The notes: a model not told the origin generated them from the sequence alone. A stretch of DNA of 45,487 nucleotides from Acidiferrobacteraceae bacterium (GCA_002726415.1 PBSU01000048.1:1-45487); one strand, 5' to 3'; numbered from the stretch's first letter, positions 1 through 12,340 are shown. Translations and numbers: made by a program.

Positions 1-1
1 A

Positions 2-100
2 CTGATTAACCCGATCGCCATGGAGGAAGGCTTGCGCTTCGCCATTCGTGAAGGGGGCCGTACCGTCGGTGCCGGTGTGGTATCGAAGATCTTGGCGTAA
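2..100 (+). CDS. tuf: Elongation factor Tu, C-terminal fragment (truncated by window start)
   Basis: Translation [32 protein letters not shown] matches the EF-Tu C-terminus; lies immediately upstream of rpsJ. Confidence 0.95.
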   Translation: MINPIAMEEGLRFAIREGGRTVGAGVVSKILA

Positions 101-132
101 GCTAAACAGAAACAGTTAACGGGCAAAGAATT

Positions 133-456
133 ATGGCAGTGAACGTCAGCAACCAGAAGATTCGAATCCGGCTAAAGGCATTCGATCACCGGATGATCGA
201 TAAATCCGCGATTGAGATCGTGGATACCGCCCGCCGGACTGGTGCGGTCGTGCGCGGACCAATCCCGCTACCTACCCGCAAGGAACGCTTCAACCTGCTG
301 CGCTCACCCCATAAATACAAGGATTCTCGTGACCAGCTGGAGATTCGTGTGCATAAGCGCATCTTGGATATCGTCGAGCCGACAGAGAAAACCGTCGACG
401 CCCTGATGAAGTTGGATCTGGCGGCCGGTGTCGATGTCGAGATTAAGTTGGGCTAA
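133..456 (+). CDS. rpsJ: 30S ribosomal protein S10
   Basis: [14 protein letters not shown]...[12 protein letters not shown]. Confidence 0.98.
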   Translation: MAVNVSNQKIRIRLKAFDHRMIDKSAIEIVDTARRTGAVVRGPIPLPTRKERFNLLRSPHKYKDSRDQLEIRVHKRILDIVEPTEKTVDALMKLDLAAGVDVEIKLG

Positions 457-493
457 GGTCACCAGGCAGGATATAGGAAAGGAGCAGGACAGG

Positions 494-1180
494 ATGTCGT
501 TAGGACTGGTCGGAAAAAAAGTCGGGATGACGCGGGTGTTCGATGAGAACGGCGTGTCAACCCCTGTCACGGTCGTTCAGGTCGAGCCGAACCGTGTCAC
601 CCAAGTTAAGCAGCATGAAACCGATGGCTACGTTGCTTTACAGATGACCACGGGTTCACGACGCGCCCACCGCGTGACCAAACCGTTACGAGGTCACTTC
701 GCCAAGGCCGGCACCGAGCCAGGCCGCAACCTGTGGGAGTTTCGGGTCGATGCCGAGACCGCCGGCCAGTATCCTGCGGGTGCTGAGTTGACCGTGGCGC
801 TTCTTGAAACCGGGCAGAAAGTTGATGTACGTGGTACCACGATTGGACGTGGCTTCGCCGGCGTTATGCGCCGGCACAACTTTGGGGGCGGGCGTGCCAC
901 GCATGGCAACTCCAAGGCGCACCGCAAGCCGGGTTCAATCGGCCAGAACCAGGATCCCGGGCGGGTATTTAAGGGTAAGAAAATGGCGGGCCATATGGGT
1001 AACGTAACCCGGGTACAGCAGAATCTCGAGGTAGTTCGCGTCGATGCAGAGCGCAACCTGGTCCTAATCCGTGGCTCAGTTCCAGGACCCCGCGGCTTTG
1101 ACCTGATCATCCAGCCATCGATAAAAGGGGCGGGCACCGCGTCGGGTCAGCCAGTGCAGTCTGATCCCGCGAACTCATAA
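494..1180 (+). CDS. rplC: 50S ribosomal protein L3
   Basis: [16 protein letters not shown]; internal Met of the 428 ORF is the likely start. Confidence 0.97.
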   Translation: MSLGLVGKKVGMTRVFDENGVSTPVTVVQVEPNRVTQVKQHETDGYVALQMTTGSRRAHRVTKPLRGHFAKAGTEPGRNLWEFRVDAETAGQYPAGAELTVALLETGQKVDVRGTTIGRGFAGVMRRHNFGGGRATHGNSKAHRKPGSIGQNQDPGRVFKGKKMAGHMGNVTRVQQNLEVVRVDAERNLVLIRGSVPGPRGFDLIIQPSIKGAGTASGQPVQSDPANS

Positions 1181-1208
1181 CAGGCAGGAAATTCAAAGGA
1201 TTTTAAAC

Positions 1209-1829
1209 GTGGAACACGCAGTCGTAAAACTCGATGGCACAACAGATCGCCAGGTCAGCCTGGCTGATACCGTGTTCAGCGTCGACTTTAAAGAACCGTT
1301 GGTGCATCAGGTCGTCTGTGCTTATCTGGCGGGTGCCAGAGAAGGCACCAGCAGCCAGAAAAATCGCTCAGCAGTCAGTGGCGGTGGTGCCAAGCCCTGG
1401 CGACAGAAAGGAACCGGGCGAGCCCGAGCGGGAACCAGTCGCAGTCCGCTGTGGCGTGGTGGTGGCTTGACTTTTCCCGCATCGCACCGCAGTTACGCTC
1501 AAAAAGTCAATCGCAAGATGTATCGGGCCGCAATCCGCTCGATTCTGTCAGAGTTGGTCCGGCAGGGACGTGTTCGCATCTGTGACGAGATTCAATTAGC
1601 AGAGCCCAAGACAGCCCGTATGGCCGATGCCCTGGGCCAGTTGGGCGTGACTGGCCGGACATTGCTGGTGACGGCGGAGTACAACCAGAATGTGATGTTG
1701 TCTGCCCGCAACCTGATCAGCGTCGATACGTTGGAAGCCGCGCAACTTGACCCGGTCAGCCTGGTTGGAAGCGAAAACGTCGTATTCACGGTAGACGCAG
1801 TTCGTAAAGTGGAGGAAGCCCTGCAATGA
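1209..1829 (+). CDS. rplD: 50S ribosomal protein L4 (GTG start)
   Basis: GGGAKPWRQKGTGRARAGTSRSPLWRGGG motif. Confidence 0.97.
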   Translation: MEHAVVKLDGTTDRQVSLADTVFSVDFKEPLVHQVVCAYLAGAREGTSSQKNRSAVSGGGAKPWRQKGTGRARAGTSRSPLWRGGGLTFPASHRSYAQKVNRKMYRAAIRSILSELVRQGRVRICDEIQLAEPKTARMADALGQLGVTGRTLLVTAEYNQNVMLSARNLISVDTLEAAQLDPVSLVGSENVVFTVDAVRKVEEALQ

Positions 1830-2125
1830 ACCCGGAAAGACTCCATCAGGTTCTGCTCTCTCCGGTTATCTCGGAGAAAAGTACCACCGCGGCGGATTCG
1901 GCTAATCAGGTCGTCTTTGAAGTCCTGGTCGATGCGACAAAACCCGAAATCCGCGAGGCAGTAGAGCAGCAGTTCAGTGTTTCGGTGGAAGCGGTACAGG
2001 TGGTAAATGTGCGGGGAAAAATGAAACGTTTCGGTAAGACTCCTGGGAAGCGCCGCAATTGGAAAAAAGCCTATGTCCGCCTGGCGCAGGGACATGACAT
2101 CGACTTCATGGGTGGCGGGGCCTGA
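1826..2125 (+). CDS. rplW: 50S ribosomal protein L23
   Basis: SPVISEKST...KMKRFGKTPGKRRNWKKAYV; ATGA overlap with rplD. Confidence 0.97.
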   Translation: MNPERLHQVLLSPVISEKSTTAADSANQVVFEVLVDATKPEIREAVEQQFSVSVEAVQVVNVRGKMKRFGKTPGKRRNWKKAYVRLAQGHDIDFMGGGA

Positions 2126-2161
2126 TTAGGCCCAAGACACGCGCGAGACAGGATAGCAACC

Positions 2162-2986
2162 ATGCCAGTAATTAAGCAGAAACCGACCTCCCCGGGTCGT
2201 CGCGGTATGGTCCGGGTGGTTTCTACCGGACTACACAAGGGGCGATCCGTCGCCTCGTTAACAGAGCCCAAGACTGCGACTAACGGTCGCAATAACGCTG
2301 GACGCATCACCGTACGACACCGCGGTGGTGGCCATAAACGCCACTATCGTGTGATTGACTTTGTACGGACCAAAGACAATATTCCGGCTCGCGTGGAGCG
2401 CCTGGAATATGACCCTAACCGCAGCGCGCATATCGCACTTTTGCTTTACGCTGATGGGGAACGACGTTACATCATTGCGCCTAAAGGCCTCGCCGTGGGC
2501 GATTCGGTCTCTTCAGGAAGTGACGCACCGATTCGCACGGGTAATGCTCTGCCACTGAAGAATATCCCGGTTGGTACGGTGGTGCATTGCGTGGAACTTA
2601 AGCCGGGCAAGGGCGCGCAGCTCGCTCGTTCTGCCGGGGCGTCAATCCAGTTTCTAGGGCGCGAAGGGACGTATGCTCTGATGCGGCTGCGCTCGGGTGA
2701 GACCCGAAAAGTCCTGGTCGAGTGCCGCGCAACCATTGGTGAAGTTGGAAACGCCGAGAATTCACTGCGCAAGCTCGGTAAAGCGGGCGCTAAGCGCTGG
2801 CGGGGCATCCGGCCTACAGTTCGTGGTGTCGCGATGAACCCGGTAGATCACCCCCATGGCGGTGGTGAGGGACGAACTTCCGGGGGCCGTGATCCGGTCA
2901 GCCCGTGGGGTGTTCCAACTAAGGGTTTTCGTACTCGCCGTAACAAACGCACCACCTCTATGATCATCCGCAGACGGAAGAAATAA
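2162..2986 (+). CDS. rplB: 50S ribosomal protein L2
   Basis: [30 protein letters not shown]. Confidence 0.98.
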   Translation: MPVIKQKPTSPGRRGMVRVVSTGLHKGRSVASLTEPKTATNGRNNAGRITVRHRGGGHKRHYRVIDFVRTKDNIPARVERLEYDPNRSAHIALLLYADGERRYIIAPKGLAVGDSVSSGSDAPIRTGNALPLKNIPVGTVVHCVELKPGKGAQLARSAGASIQFLGREGTYALMRLRSGETRKVLVECRATIGEVGNAENSLRKLGKAGAKRWRGIRPTVRGVAMNPVDHPHGGGEGRTSGGRDPVSPWGVPTKGFRTRRNKRTTSMIIRRRKK

Positions 2987-2988
2987 AT

Positions 2989-3261
2989 ATGCCCCGTTCG
3001 GTTAAAAAAGGTCCCTTCGTGGACTACAGTCTCTGGAGCAAGGTCTCAAAAGCCAAAGAAGAAGGCTCCCGTCGCCCGATCAAGACCTGGTCGCGGCGCT
3101 CAATGATCATGCCAGAGTTTGTCGGCCTGACGATTGCGGTGCATAACGGTCGGCAGCATGTCCCGGTCCTTGTCTCCGAGAATATGGTGGGGCACAAGCT
3201 TGGCGAATTTGCTGCAACCCGGACCTTTCGTGGCCACGTCGCGGATCGTAAGGTCAAATAA
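2989..3261 (+). CDS. rpsS: 30S ribosomal protein S19
   Basis: [12 protein letters not shown]...[15 protein letters not shown]. Confidence 0.98.
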   Translation: MPRSVKKGPFVDYSLWSKVSKAKEEGSRRPIKTWSRRSMIMPEFVGLTIAVHNGRQHVPVLVSENMVGHKLGEFAATRTFRGHVADRKVK

Positions 3262-3279
3262 AAGGCAGGAGAGAAGAAC

Positions 3280-3627
3280 ATGGAGGTCAAAGCCGTTGCC
3301 CGTTTTGTACGACTGTCGCCACAGAAAGGCCGCCTGGTCGCGGATCAGGTACGACGGATGCCAGTTGGCAAGGCGTTGGAACTGCTTCAATTCAGCCCGC
3401 GTAAAGCGGCCTCGACGATCCGCAAGGTTCTGGAATCGGCAATCGCGAATGCCGAGCACAACGAGGGTGCTGATATTGATGAATTGCGGATCAGCCAGAT
3501 CATGGTGGACGAGGGCCCTGTGCTGAAGCGGTGGCGACCAAGAGCCAAGGGTCGTGCGACACCAATCATCAAGCATACCAGTCACATTACCGTCAGCGTC
3601 AGCGACGGATCGTCAGGGGGTAACTAG
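3280..3627 (+). CDS. rplV: 50S ribosomal protein L22
   Basis: [30 protein letters not shown]. Confidence 0.97.
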   Translation: MEVKAVARFVRLSPQKGRLVADQVRRMPVGKALELLQFSPRKAASTIRKVLESAIANAEHNEGADIDELRISQIMVDEGPVLKRWRPRAKGRATPIIKHTSHITVSVSDGSSGGN

Positions 3628-3630
3628 CAG

Positions 3631-4314
3631 ATGGGCCAGAAGATTCACCCAAATGGATTTCGCCTGGGAATCATCCGGGACTGGGATGCGAAATGGTTTG
3701 CCACCGGCAAGACCTACGCCCGCAACCTGGTGGCCGACCAGGGCATTCGTGGATTCCTGCGCAAGCGACTTGCCAACGCAGCAGTCAGTCGTATTGAACT
3801 GGTGCGGGCGGGAGAAACCCTCAACGTCACGATTCATACCGGACGTCCGGGCATTGTCATCGGCAAAAAGGGTGAAGATATTGAACGCTTGCGCCGGGAT
3901 GTGTTGGCTCTGAACAATCATGTTCCCGTGCAGATTGCGGTCGAAGAGATCCGCAAGCCTGAACTTGACGCACTGCTGGTTGCAGAAAATGTATGCCAGC
4001 AACTGGAGAAGCGGATCATGTTCCGCCGGGCGATGAAGCGGGCGGTCCAAAACACGATGAGACTTGGCGCCAAGGGTGTCAAGATCATGGTTGCCGGACG
4101 GCTGAACGGTGCTGAGATTGCGAGAACCGAGTGGTATCGTGAAGGCCGGGTTCCCCTACATACGTTACGCGCGGATGTCGACTACGGCTTTGCAGAAGCC
4201 CACACCACCTACGGGGTCATTGGGGTCAAGGTATGGATTTTCAAAGGTGAGATTATGCCAGGTGCTGCTGAACTGGAAACCCCCAAGGCGGCCCAGACCG
4301 CGGCAACGGCGTGA
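3631..4314 (+). CDS. rpsC: 30S ribosomal protein S3
   Basis: [16 protein letters not shown]-domain [15 protein letters not shown]. Confidence 0.98.
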   Translation: MGQKIHPNGFRLGIIRDWDAKWFATGKTYARNLVADQGIRGFLRKRLANAAVSRIELVRAGETLNVTIHTGRPGIVIGKKGEDIERLRRDVLALNNHVPVQIAVEEIRKPELDALLVAENVCQQLEKRIMFRRAMKRAVQNTMRLGAKGVKIMVAGRLNGAEIARTEWYREGRVPLHTLRADVDYGFAEAHTTYGVIGVKVWIFKGEIMPGAAELETPKAAQTAATA

Positions 4315-4326
4315 GGATAGTCTGCG

Positions 4327-4740
4327 ATGCTGCAACCTAAAAGAACTAAGTACCGAAAACAGCAGAAGGGGAGAAACCGAGGCCTCGCTGTGCGCGGAAG
4401 TAGCGTGAGTTTCGGTGATTTCGGCCTGCAGTGTGCTGGGCGTGGCCGTCTTACCGCACGGCAGATTGAAGCCGCGCGACGCGCGATCAACCGCCACGTT
4501 AAGCGCGGCGGGCGGGTCTGGATCCGGGTCTTCCCGGACAAGCCGGTGTCGAAGAAGCCGCTCGAAGTTCGCATGGGCAAGGGCAAAGGTAATCCGGAGT
4601 ACTGGGTTGCACTGGTGCAGCCGGGGACCATGCTCTACGAAATTCAAGGTGTTGAGGAAGATTTAGCGCGCGAGGCCTTTCGCCTTGCTGGAGCCAAATT
4701 GCCCATCGCCACATCATTTGTAAGACGCCTGGCAGCCTGA
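4327..4740 (+). CDS. rplP: 50S ribosomal protein L16
   Basis: [19 protein letters not shown]. Confidence 0.98.
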   Translation: MLQPKRTKYRKQQKGRNRGLAVRGSSVSFGDFGLQCAGRGRLTARQIEAARRAINRHVKRGGRVWIRVFPDKPVSKKPLEVRMGKGKGNPEYWVALVQPGTMLYEIQGVEEDLAREAFRLAGAKLPIATSFVRRLAA

Positions 4741-4741
4741 C

Positions 4742-4939
4742 ATGGCAGAGAAAAAAGTTACCGAAATGGATTCAACTGAGCTCAAGGGCGAGTTGCTCGA
4801 GCTTCGTAAAGAGCAGTTCAACCTGCGGATGCAGCGCGGCACAGGCCAGTTAGCTAATCCTTCCCGCTTCAAAGTGGTCCGACGGCAGATCGCCCGGATC
4901 AAGACCCGGATGGTTGAAATCAACAGGACCGCATCATGA
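4742..4939 (+). CDS. rpmC: 50S ribosomal protein L29
   Basis: [21 protein letters not shown]; syntenic. Confidence 0.95.
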   Translation: MAEKKVTEMDSTELKGELLELRKEQFNLRMQRGTGQLANPSRFKVVRRQIARIKTRMVEINRTAS

Positions 4940-5241
4940 GTGACGATAAAACAGCAGCTCCACCAGCACGGGCCCGCAGTGTTCAGGGCAATGTGCAAAG
5001 CGCAAAGATGGATAAGACCATCACCGTCCTGGTTGAGCGTAAATTTCAGCACCCGCTCTACAAGAAATACATCAGGCGCTCTACCCGGTTGCATGCACAT
5101 GACGCTGAGAACGAATGCCGCGAGGGCGACCTTGTGGTGATTGAAGAGTGTCGCCCGGTGTCCAAGCTTAAGAGCTGGCGCCTGGTTCGCGTGCTCGCCC
5201 GGGCTGAGGCCAGCGCCCAGCCCAGCGCGACCAAGGGCTGA
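4936..5241 (+). CDS. rpsQ: 30S ribosomal protein S17
   Basis: [35 protein letters not shown]. Confidence 0.96.
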   Translation: MSDDKTAAPPARARSVQGNVQSAKMDKTITVLVERKFQHPLYKKYIRRSTRLHAHDAENECREGDLVVIEECRPVSKLKSWRLVRVLARAEASAQPSATKG

Positions 5242-5309
5242 TCACCGGCTCCATTTCCCTTTACCCGTATTCAGTCAGAAAAATTTAAGAGCATAAGGCG
5301 GTAGCAAAG

Positions 5310-5678
5310 ATGATCCAGATGCAGACCAATCTCGACGTCGCTGACAATAGCGGCGCACGGCGAGTGCAGTGTATTAAGGTGCTTGGTGGTTCCAAGCGCC
5401 GTTACGCGGGCATCGGCGATATCATCAAGATCAGCGTTAAAGAAGCTATCCCTAACAGCCGCGTAAAAAAAGGTGAGGTGTTTCACGCCGTCGTAGTGCG
5501 CACGCGCCATGGCGTGCGCCGGGCAGATGGGTCACTGATTCGTTTTGACCGTAATGCAGCCGTTTTGCTCAACGCACAGTATCAGCCTTTGGGAACCCGC
5601 ATTTTTGGCCCGGTCACACGTGAACTGCGGTCAGAGCGCTTTATGCGCATTATTTCTCTCGCACCCGAAGTGCTTTGA
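5310..5678 (+). CDS. rplN: 50S ribosomal protein L14
   Basis: [33 protein letters not shown]. Confidence 0.98.
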   Translation: MIQMQTNLDVADNSGARRVQCIKVLGGSKRRYAGIGDIIKISVKEAIPNSRVKKGEVFHAVVVRTRHGVRRADGSLIRFDRNAAVLLNAQYQPLGTRIFGPVTRELRSERFMRIISLAPEVL

Positions 5679-5688
5679 GGCCTGTGAA

Positions 5689-6009
5689 ATGAAGAAGTTT
5701 AAGAAAGGTGATGATGTCGTCGTGTTGACCGGTCGGGATAAAGGTAAACGCGGCACCATCCTGAGAATATTGGATCCAGAGCGCGCTCTGGTCGATAGCG
5801 TGAATGTGGTCAAAAAACACGTACGCCCGAATCCCAACAAAGGGGAGACCGGGGGGATTATCGAAAAGGAGTCGCCCATCCGAATCTCTAATCTGGGTAT
5901 GTATAACCCCAACAGCAAGAAGGCAGATCGCGTGGGCATTAAGCACCTCGAAGATGGGCGCCGGGTCCGGATTTTCCGATCGGATGGCGAGGTTATTGAC
6001 GTCGGCTGA
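5689..6009 (+). CDS. rplX: 50S ribosomal protein L24
   Basis: [24 protein letters not shown] motif; start at internal Met of the 5545 ORF. Confidence 0.96.
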   Translation: MKKFKKGDDVVVLTGRDKGKRGTILRILDPERALVDSVNVVKKHVRPNPNKGETGGIIEKESPIRISNLGMYNPNSKKADRVGIKHLEDGRRVRIFRSDGEVIDVG

Positions 6010-6029
6010 CGTCGGACAGGCAAATCGTT

Positions 6030-6569
6030 ATGACAAGACTTCAAGAGCATTACCAGGAAAGCGTGGTGCCATCATTGATGGAGCAATTCAAATACTCCAG
6101 CGTGATGCAGGTACCCCGGATCACCAAGATCACTCTCAATATGGGAGTCGGTGAGGCAATAGCCGACAAAAAGGTGATGGAGGCCGCGGTCAATGATCTA
6201 ACCCGGATTGCCGGGCAGAAACCAGTGGTGACTAAAGCCCGTAAGTCGGTTGCGGCATTTAAGATTCGAGAAGGCTGGCCGATCGGCTGCAAGGTGACCT
6301 TGCGCCGGGATCGGATGTACGAATTTCTCGATCGCCTGATCTCAGTTGCCTTCCCGCGTGTCCGCGATTTTCGCGGCGTGTCAGCCCGAGCTTTTGATGG
6401 CCGCGGCAACTTCAGCGTGGGATTTAAAGAACAGATCGTATTTCCCGAAATTGACTATGACAAGGTGGATGCGATTCGAGGCCTGGATGTAACGATCACG
6501 ACGACGGCCCAAACCAATGAAGAGGGTGAAGCTCTTCTGCGGGGATTTAACTTTCCGCTTAGAAAATAG
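6030..6569 (+). CDS. rplE: 50S ribosomal protein L5
   Basis: [16 protein letters not shown]...[16 protein letters not shown]. Confidence 0.98.
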   Translation: MTRLQEHYQESVVPSLMEQFKYSSVMQVPRITKITLNMGVGEAIADKKVMEAAVNDLTRIAGQKPVVTKARKSVAAFKIREGWPIGCKVTLRRDRMYEFLDRLISVAFPRVRDFRGVSARAFDGRGNFSVGFKEQIVFPEIDYDKVDAIRGLDVTITTTAQTNEEGEALLRGFNFPLRK

Positions 6570-6580
6570 GATCCGGCTTT

Positions 6581-6886
6581 ATGGCTAAAAAATCAATGAT
6601 TGCCCGCGAGGTAAAGCGCCGCAAACTGAATCAACAGTATCGGGCGCAACGCGAAGAGTTAAGAAAACAGATTGTGGATGAATCGTTTTCTTATGACGAT
6701 CGTTGGCAGGCAATGCTCGACCTGCAGCAGTTACCCCGGGATTCTTCCCGGGCAAGGCAGCGAAACCGTTGCGCGCTGACGGGTCGTCCGCGTGGATACT
6801 TTCGCCGATTCGGGTTGGCCCGCAATGCCCTAAGGGAAGTGGTCATGCGTGGCGAAGCACCGGGTGTTGTTAAGGCAAGCTGGTAG
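6581..6886 (+). CDS. rpsN: 30S ribosomal protein S14 (long form, 101 aa)
   Basis: [13 protein letters not shown]...[24 protein letters not shown]. Confidence 0.97.
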   Translation: MAKKSMIAREVKRRKLNQQYRAQREELRKQIVDESFSYDDRWQAMLDLQQLPRDSSRARQRNRCALTGRPRGYFRRFGLARNALREVVMRGEAPGVVKASW

Positions 6887-6905
6887 CACAGAAGGAAATC
6901 GATTT

Positions 6906-7301
6906 ATGAGTATGTCCGATCCCATCGCTGATATGTTGACGCGGATTCGAAACGCCCTGGCGGCGAGGAAGCGCACTGTCAGTATGCCTTCATCGAGAAT
7001 GAAGCAGGCAATCGCCAAGGTGCTCAAGGATGAAGGTTACATAGAGGAATTCGCCGTCGATGGTGACGGCGCAATCCAGAGCATGACCATCACTCTGCGC
7101 TACGCCGCCGGAGAAGGCGCGATTGAAGAGATTCAGCGCGTCAGTCGACCAGGCCGCCGGGTGTATTGCAGCGCGTCGGATATGCCGCAGGTAAACGGTG
7201 GACTCGGCGTCGTGATGGTTTCGACGTCAAAAGGGCTGATGACAGATCGTCAGGCCCGCTCCGCCGGTGTTGGCGGCGAAGTGGTCTGCCGAGTCTTTTA
7301 A
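6906..7301 (+). CDS. rpsH: 30S ribosomal protein S8
   Basis: [15 protein letters not shown]...[14 protein letters not shown]. Confidence 0.97.
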   Translation: MSMSDPIADMLTRIRNALAARKRTVSMPSSRMKQAIAKVLKDEGYIEEFAVDGDGAIQSMTITLRYAAGEGAIEEIQRVSRPGRRVYCSASDMPQVNGGLGVVMVSTSKGLMTDRQARSAGVGGEVVCRVF

Positions 7302-7330
7302 ACCCGAAACCGAGTCCTGGAGCAGCTTTT

Positions 7331-7858
7331 ATGTCCCGCGTAGCGAAGAATCCGATTAACCTCCCTAGTGGAGTCGAGGTGACACTCGAGGCCACTGCCG
7401 TGAGCGTGAAAGGCCCCAAGGGTGAACTCGCACTGAGCCTGCATCCCACGGTAGGGGTAGACCGGACAGATGATGTCCTGCAGGTGAGCGCGCGAAGCGA
7501 TGCGGCGAGAGCGATGGCAGGAACCTTTCGCTCTTTGATTTCCAACATGGTCACCGGCGTGAGCGCGGGTTTTGAAAAGAAACTCCAGATCATCGGCGTT
7601 GGGTATCGCGCCCAGGCCCAGGGCTCGAAACTAAATCTCAGCCTGGGTTTCTCCCACCCGGTGGTTTACGACATGCCCGAAGGTGTCTCAGTAGAGACCC
7701 CGACGCAGACAGAAATTGTCCTCACAGGCGCTGATAAACAGCGTGTGGGGCAAGCTGCAGCCGAGATCCGTAGTTTCCGCCCGCCCGAGCCGTACAAAGG
7801 CAAGGGGATCCGTTACGCCGGAGAGTATGTGGCTCGTAAACAGGCTAAGAAGACGTAG
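7331..7858 (+). CDS. rplF: 50S ribosomal protein L6
   Basis: [19 protein letters not shown]...[19 protein letters not shown]. Confidence 0.97.
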   Translation: MSRVAKNPINLPSGVEVTLEATAVSVKGPKGELALSLHPTVGVDRTDDVLQVSARSDAARAMAGTFRSLISNMVTGVSAGFEKKLQIIGVGYRAQAQGSKLNLSLGFSHPVVYDMPEGVSVETPTQTEIVLTGADKQRVGQAAAEIRSFRPPEPYKGKGIRYAGEYVARKQAKKT

Positions 7859-7883
7859 CAGTTGACAGGAAAAGGTCCTAAGC

Positions 7884-8240
7884 ATGAGCGATAAAAAAAC
7901 GTCACGACTCCGTCGCGGTACCCGAACCCGAGCGCGCATCGCGCGCGACCGGGAGAACCGAATGTGCGTATTCCGCACACCGCGACATATCTACGTACAG
8001 ATCATCGATCCGACGGGTGCAAAGGTGCTTGCAAGTGCTTCAACATTGGAGTCCCAGGTAAAGACCGAAGTGAGCAATGGCGGTAATGTCACTGCCGCCA
8101 GCGCTGTGGGTAAGCGGATTGCAGAAAAGGCGAAAGCGGCCGGAGTGGAGCGCGTCGCGTTCGATCGCTCCGGTTTCAGATATCACGGCCGGGTGAAGGC
8201 CCTGGCGGAGGCCGCACGAGAGGGCGGTCTACAGTTTTAA
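7884..8240 (+). CDS. rplR: 50S ribosomal protein L18
   Basis: [17 protein letters not shown]-type core, [28 protein letters not shown]. Confidence 0.96.
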   Translation: MSDKKTSRLRRGTRTRARIARDRENRMCVFRTPRHIYVQIIDPTGAKVLASASTLESQVKTEVSNGGNVTAASAVGKRIAEKAKAAGVERVAFDRSGFRYHGRVKALAEAAREGGLQF

Positions 8241-8265
8241 CAGCTGAGGAACAGCGGAAAGTCAT

Positions 8266-8778
8266 ATGGCCACAAAAGCAGATCAGATCAGTACTGACGG
8301 CGAAGGCTTCATAGAGCAGCTCATAAACGTACGCCGTGTTGCCAAGGTCGTCAAAGGCGGGCGTATTTTTGGCTTCTCGGCATTGACCGTGGTCGGCGAC
8401 GGCAAAGGTCGGGTCGGCATCGGGCGCGGTAAAGCTCGGGAAGTGCCGGTTGCAGTGCAAAAAGCAATGGATGAAGCCCGCCGCAATATGCGCAAGATCA
8501 ACCTGAGAAAGGGGACCTTGCACTACGCCACGGTCGGCCGCCACGGGGCAGCCCGGGTCGTTATGCGTCCGGCATCTGAAGGCACCGGGATCATTGCCGG
8601 CGGCACGATGCGGGCGATCTTTGAGGCAGCAGGTGTTAAGAACGTTTTGGCCAAGGTCATCGGAACCACCAATCCGGTCAATGTGGCTCGGGCAACGATT
8701 GCAGGTCTCGGTGGGGTGCGTAACGCCCGGGAAATCGCAATACGCCGTGGCAAGGCTGTTGAGGAAATTACAGGATAG
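8266..8778 (+). CDS. rpsE: 30S ribosomal protein S5
   Basis: [30 protein letters not shown]. Confidence 0.98.
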   Translation: MATKADQISTDGEGFIEQLINVRRVAKVVKGGRIFGFSALTVVGDGKGRVGIGRGKAREVPVAVQKAMDEARRNMRKINLRKGTLHYATVGRHGAARVVMRPASEGTGIIAGGTMRAIFEAAGVKNVLAKVIGTTNPVNVARATIAGLGGVRNAREIAIRRGKAVEEITG

Positions 8779-8788
8779 GAAGGTACAG

Positions 8789-8974
8789 ATGTCAGCTAAA
8801 CGTATCAGGGTGACTCTGGTGAAGAGTAAGTATGGGCGGGGTGCCAGGCAACTCGCTTGCGTGCATGGTCTCGGACTACGGCGAATGCATCAGACTGTTG
8901 AGGTGGAAGATTCGCCCATGGTTCGGGGCATGGTCAATAAGGTTGCCCATCTCGTTCGGGTAGAGGAAAGCTGA
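8789..8974 (+). CDS. rpmD: 50S ribosomal protein L30
   Basis: [34 protein letters not shown]; internal Met of the 8594 ORF. Confidence 0.95.
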   Translation: MSAKRIRVTLVKSKYGRGARQLACVHGLGLRRMHQTVEVEDSPMVRGMVNKVAHLVRVEES

Positions 8975-8975
8975 A

Positions 8976-9410
8976 ATGCGGTTGAACGAATTAAAGCCAG
9001 CCCAGGGCTCACGCCCTGGCGCGAAACGGGTGGGTCGCGGCCCAGGATCAGGATCGGGCAAGACCGCGGGTCGTGGCATGAAGGGTCAAAAATCCCGTTC
9101 TGGCGGGTATCACAAGATCGGTTTCGAAGGCGGTCAAATGCCGCTGCAACGGCGTCTGCCAAAACGCGGTTTCCGCTCGCTGGTGCGCCGTCGGGTGGCC
9201 GAAGTCCGTCTCCATGAGTTGCAGCAGGTCGAGGCCGGAGATATCGATCTTACTGCGTTAAAGACAGCAGGCATTGTCAGACACGACGCGATTCGGGCCA
9301 AGGTCATTGCATCTGGCAGTATCGAACGTGCCGTGGTGCTACGTGGCATCGGGGTGACTCGTGGCGCCAAAGAAGCCATTGAACAAGCCGGAGGCAAGGT
9401 CGAGGCCTGA
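8976..9410 (+). CDS. rplO: 50S ribosomal protein L15
   Basis: [43 protein letters not shown]. Confidence 0.98.
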   Translation: MRLNELKPAQGSRPGAKRVGRGPGSGSGKTAGRGMKGQKSRSGGYHKIGFEGGQMPLQRRLPKRGFRSLVRRRVAEVRLHELQQVEAGDIDLTALKTAGIVRHDAIRAKVIASGSIERAVVLRGIGVTRGAKEAIEQAGGKVEA

Positions 9411-9414
9411 GGTT

Positions 9415-10749
9415 ATGGTAGCTTCTTCGCTCGCAAGCTTAGGTAAGATGACCGAATTGCGCCAGCGCATTCTTTTTGTGCTTGGGGCAATGGTCGTCTT
9501 CCGGATGGGCACGCACATTCCTATCCCCGGGGTTGATCCAGCTGCTGTGGCGGCATTATTCGAACAGACTCGCGGCTCGATAGTAGATATCTTTAATATG
9601 TTCTCAGGTGGTGCACTTGAGCGTCTTTCGCTGTTCGCTTTGGGCGTAATGCCCTATATTTCGGCATCGATCATTATCCAGATGATGACGTCTGTTATCC
9701 CCCAACTGGAAGCGCTGAAAAAAGAAGGGGAGTCAGGCCGCCGCAAGATTACCCAGTACACCCGGTACGGGACCGTGGCCTTAGCGACCTTCCAGGGATT
9801 AGGTATTGCGATTGCTATAGAGGGGCAGCAGGCTGCCGGTGGACCCGTGGTTCTGGTCCCAGGATTGGGCTTTAAGATTACCACCGTAGCGACACTGGTG
9901 ACGGGCACGATGTTTCTGGTGTGGCTCGGCGAACAGATCACCGAGCGGGGCATTGGCAACGGCATCTCGCTTATCATCTTTGGCAGCATTGTCGCCGGCC
10001 TACCCTCTGCTGTGGCAGGCACACTTGAATTGGCCCGCACCGGCGCGTTTACTCCGCTGGGCGTCCTGGCGCTGTTTGTCGGCGCGATTGGAGTCACCGC
10101 AGTCGTCGTCTTTGTCGAAAGAGGGCAGCGGCGGATTACGGTGAATTACGCGAAACGCCAGCAGGGCCGCCGTATGCTGGCCGGGCAGTCCAGCCACTTA
10201 CCACTGAAGCTCAATATGGCCGGGGTAATCCCACCGATCTTCGCATCCAGCATTATCCTTTTCCCGGCCAGCCTGGGTAGCTGGTTTGGTCAGAGCGAAG
10301 GAATGGGCTGGCTCCGTGATATATCGACTACGCTTTCCCCGGGGCAGCCGATCTACACCCTGGTCTATGCCGGGATGATCATCTTTTTCTGTTTTTTCTA
10401 TACGGCACTGGTCTTCAATCCCAAAGAGATTGCAGACAACCTCAAAAAGTCAGGTGCTTTCGTGCCCGGAGTTCGCCCTGGTGTTCAGACTGCAGGGTAT
10501 ATCGACAAGGTCGTGTCCCGCCTGACATTGGCCGGTGCAGCTTATCTGACCGTCGTCTGCCTGATACCTGAGTTTATGATTGTGAAATGGAGCGTTCCGT
10601 TTTACTTCGGAGGGACTTCGCTGCTGATTATTGTGGTGGTCATGATGGACATGATGTCCCAGATTCAGTCTTATCTTATGTCCAGGCAGTATGAGAGCCT
10701 GATGAAGAAGTCATCTCTGGTGGGCGGCATGGGCGGCATGCCCCGCTAG
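9415..10749 (+). CDS. secY: Preprotein translocase subunit SecY
   Basis: [13 protein letters not shown], multispanning, [19 protein letters not shown]. Confidence 0.97.
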   Translation: MVASSLASLGKMTELRQRILFVLGAMVVFRMGTHIPIPGVDPAAVAALFEQTRGSIVDIFNMFSGGALERLSLFALGVMPYISASIIIQMMTSVIPQLEALKKEGESGRRKITQYTRYGTVALATFQGLGIAIAIEGQQAAGGPVVLVPGLGFKITTVATLVTGTMFLVWLGEQITERGIGNGISLIIFGSIVAGLPSAVAGTLELARTGAFTPLGVLALFVGAIGVTAVVVFVERGQRRITVNYAKRQQGRRMLAGQSSHLPLKLNMAGVIPPIFASSIILFPASLGSWFGQSEGMGWLRDISTTLSPGQPIYTLVYAGMIIFFCFFYTALVFNPKEIADNLKKSGAFVPGVRPGVQTAGYIDKVVSRLTLAGAAYLTVVCLIPEFMIVKWSVPFYFGGTSLLIIVVVMMDMMSQIQSYLMSRQYESLMKKSSLVGGMGGMPR

Positions 10750-10770
10750 GCGAATACCAGGAGAACACTA

Positions 10771-10884
10771 ATGAAAGTCCGCGCATCCGTTAAGAAAATG
10801 TGCCGTAACTGCAAGATCATCCGCAGGAATGGAAGTGTTCGCGTGATCTGTGTTAATCCCAGGCACAAGCAGCGCCAGGGCTGA
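10771..10884 (+). CDS. rpmJ: 50S ribosomal protein L36 (37 aa, Cys-containing)
   Basis: [37 protein letters not shown]; too short for the ORF track. Confidence 0.97.
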   Translation: MKVRASVKKMCRNCKIIRRNGSVRVICVNPRHKQRQG

Positions 10885-10930
10885 GTAAAACTAAACACAG
10901 CTTTGCAACCAACAGCAAGAGGCAAGAATA

Positions 10931-11287
10931 TTGGCACGTATATCAGGCATTAACCTACCGGCGAACAAGCACGTCGAAATCGCCTTGACCGCGGTTTACG
11001 GCATAGGCCGGGTGACAGCGCAGAAGGTCTGTGATCAGGCCGGGGTTGCGCGGAACACCAAGGTGCATGATCTTTCTGAAGATGATGCTGACCGGTTACG
11101 CTCACAGGTTGCCTCGATTCCAGTCGAGGGCGACCTGCGGCGAGAAGTATCAATGAATATCAAGCGGTTGATGGACATGGGCAGTTATCGTGGGATGCGA
11201 CACCGTCGCGGTCTGCCGGTGAGGGGTCAGCGTACCTCAACCAACGCACGCACGCGCAAAGGACCCAAGCGCCCCATTCGGAAATAA
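10931..11287 (+). CDS. rpsM: 30S ribosomal protein S13 (TTG start)
   Basis: [25 protein letters not shown]. Confidence 0.97.
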   Translation: MARISGINLPANKHVEIALTAVYGIGRVTAQKVCDQAGVARNTKVHDLSEDDADRLRSQVASIPVEGDLRREVSMNIKRLMDMGSYRGMRHRRGLPVRGQRTSTNARTRKGPKRPIRK

Positions 11288-11304
11288 GCAGCAGGAACTG
11301 ATTA

Positions 11305-11700
11305 ATGGCCAAGGCACAGACCAAGAGACGCACCAAAGCAAAAGTTCGCAAGAACGTGCTGGAAGGAGTCGCCCATATCCATGCAACTTTTAACAACACG
11401 ATCATCACCATTACCGATCGGCACGGCAATGCCCTGGCGTGGGCCACATCCGGTGGCGCAGGATTCCGGGGTAGTCGTAAGAGTACTCCCTTTGCGGCCC
11501 AGGTTGCAGCCGAAACAGCAGGGCGCACCGCACAGGAATTTGGAATGAAACAGCTTGATGTCAAGATCAAAGGGCCAGGACCGGGTCGGGATTCATCGGT
11601 TCGAGCGCTCAATAACTTGGGTTTCGAGATTAGTTCGATTACTGATGTGACCCCTGTCCCGCATAACGGTTGCCGCCCGCCTAAGCGCCGGCGCGTCTGA
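11305..11700 (+). CDS. rpsK: 30S ribosomal protein S11
   Basis: [44 protein letters not shown]. Confidence 0.98.
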   Translation: MAKAQTKRRTKAKVRKNVLEGVAHIHATFNNTIITITDRHGNALAWATSGGAGFRGSRKSTPFAAQVAAETAGRTAQEFGMKQLDVKIKGPGPGRDSSVRALNNLGFEISSITDVTPVPHNGCRPPKRRRV

Positions 11701-11716
11701 CGAGAAGAGAAAAGAT

Positions 11717-12340
11717 ATGGCCAGATACCGAGGACCAACCTGTAAGCTCGCCCGCCGTGCAGGCACCGATTTGTTCCTGAAGAGTCCCGTTCGGGCGTTG
11801 GACTCCAAATGTAAATTCGATCGTCCACCGGGATTCAAAGCAGGCGCACGGCGTCCCCGCGTAACGGTCTACGGGACGCAACTTCGGGAGAAGCAGAAAT
11901 TGCGGCACATGTACGGGCTCATGGAAAAGCAGTTCCATAGTTATTATCTTGCAGCGGCCCGCAGCAAGGGCTCCACCGGTGAGAAGTTGTTGCAGCTGCT
12001 GGAATCACGACTTGACAGTGTGGTCTATCGTATGGGATTCGGCATTACCCGGGCAGAGGCACGTCAGTTGGTGGGCCATAATGCTGTTTTGGTAAACGGG
12101 TCGAAAGCGAATATCGCCTCTTACCAGGTCAAGCCGGGTGACGAGATCACTGTACGGGAGCGATGCCGAAGCCAGTTGCGAATCAAATCAGCACTGGAGA
12201 TTGCCGAACAGTTGGGATTCGTTCCATGGGTTGATGTGGACACGAAAGCTTTCAAAGGTATTTTTAAAGCCATGCCTGATCGTGCCGAGCTGTCCCAGGA
12301 GATAGACGAGTCGCTCGTTGTCGCCCTGTATTCCAAGTAA
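11717..12340 (+). CDS. rpsD: 30S ribosomal protein S4
   Basis: [20 protein letters not shown]4 domain. Confidence 0.98.
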   Translation: MARYRGPTCKLARRAGTDLFLKSPVRALDSKCKFDRPPGFKAGARRPRVTVYGTQLREKQKLRHMYGLMEKQFHSYYLAAARSKGSTGEKLLQLLESRLDSVVYRMGFGITRAEARQLVGHNAVLVNGSKANIASYQVKPGDEITVRERCRSQLRIKSALEIAEQLGFVPWVDVDTKAFKGIFKAMPDRAELSQEIDESLVVALYSK

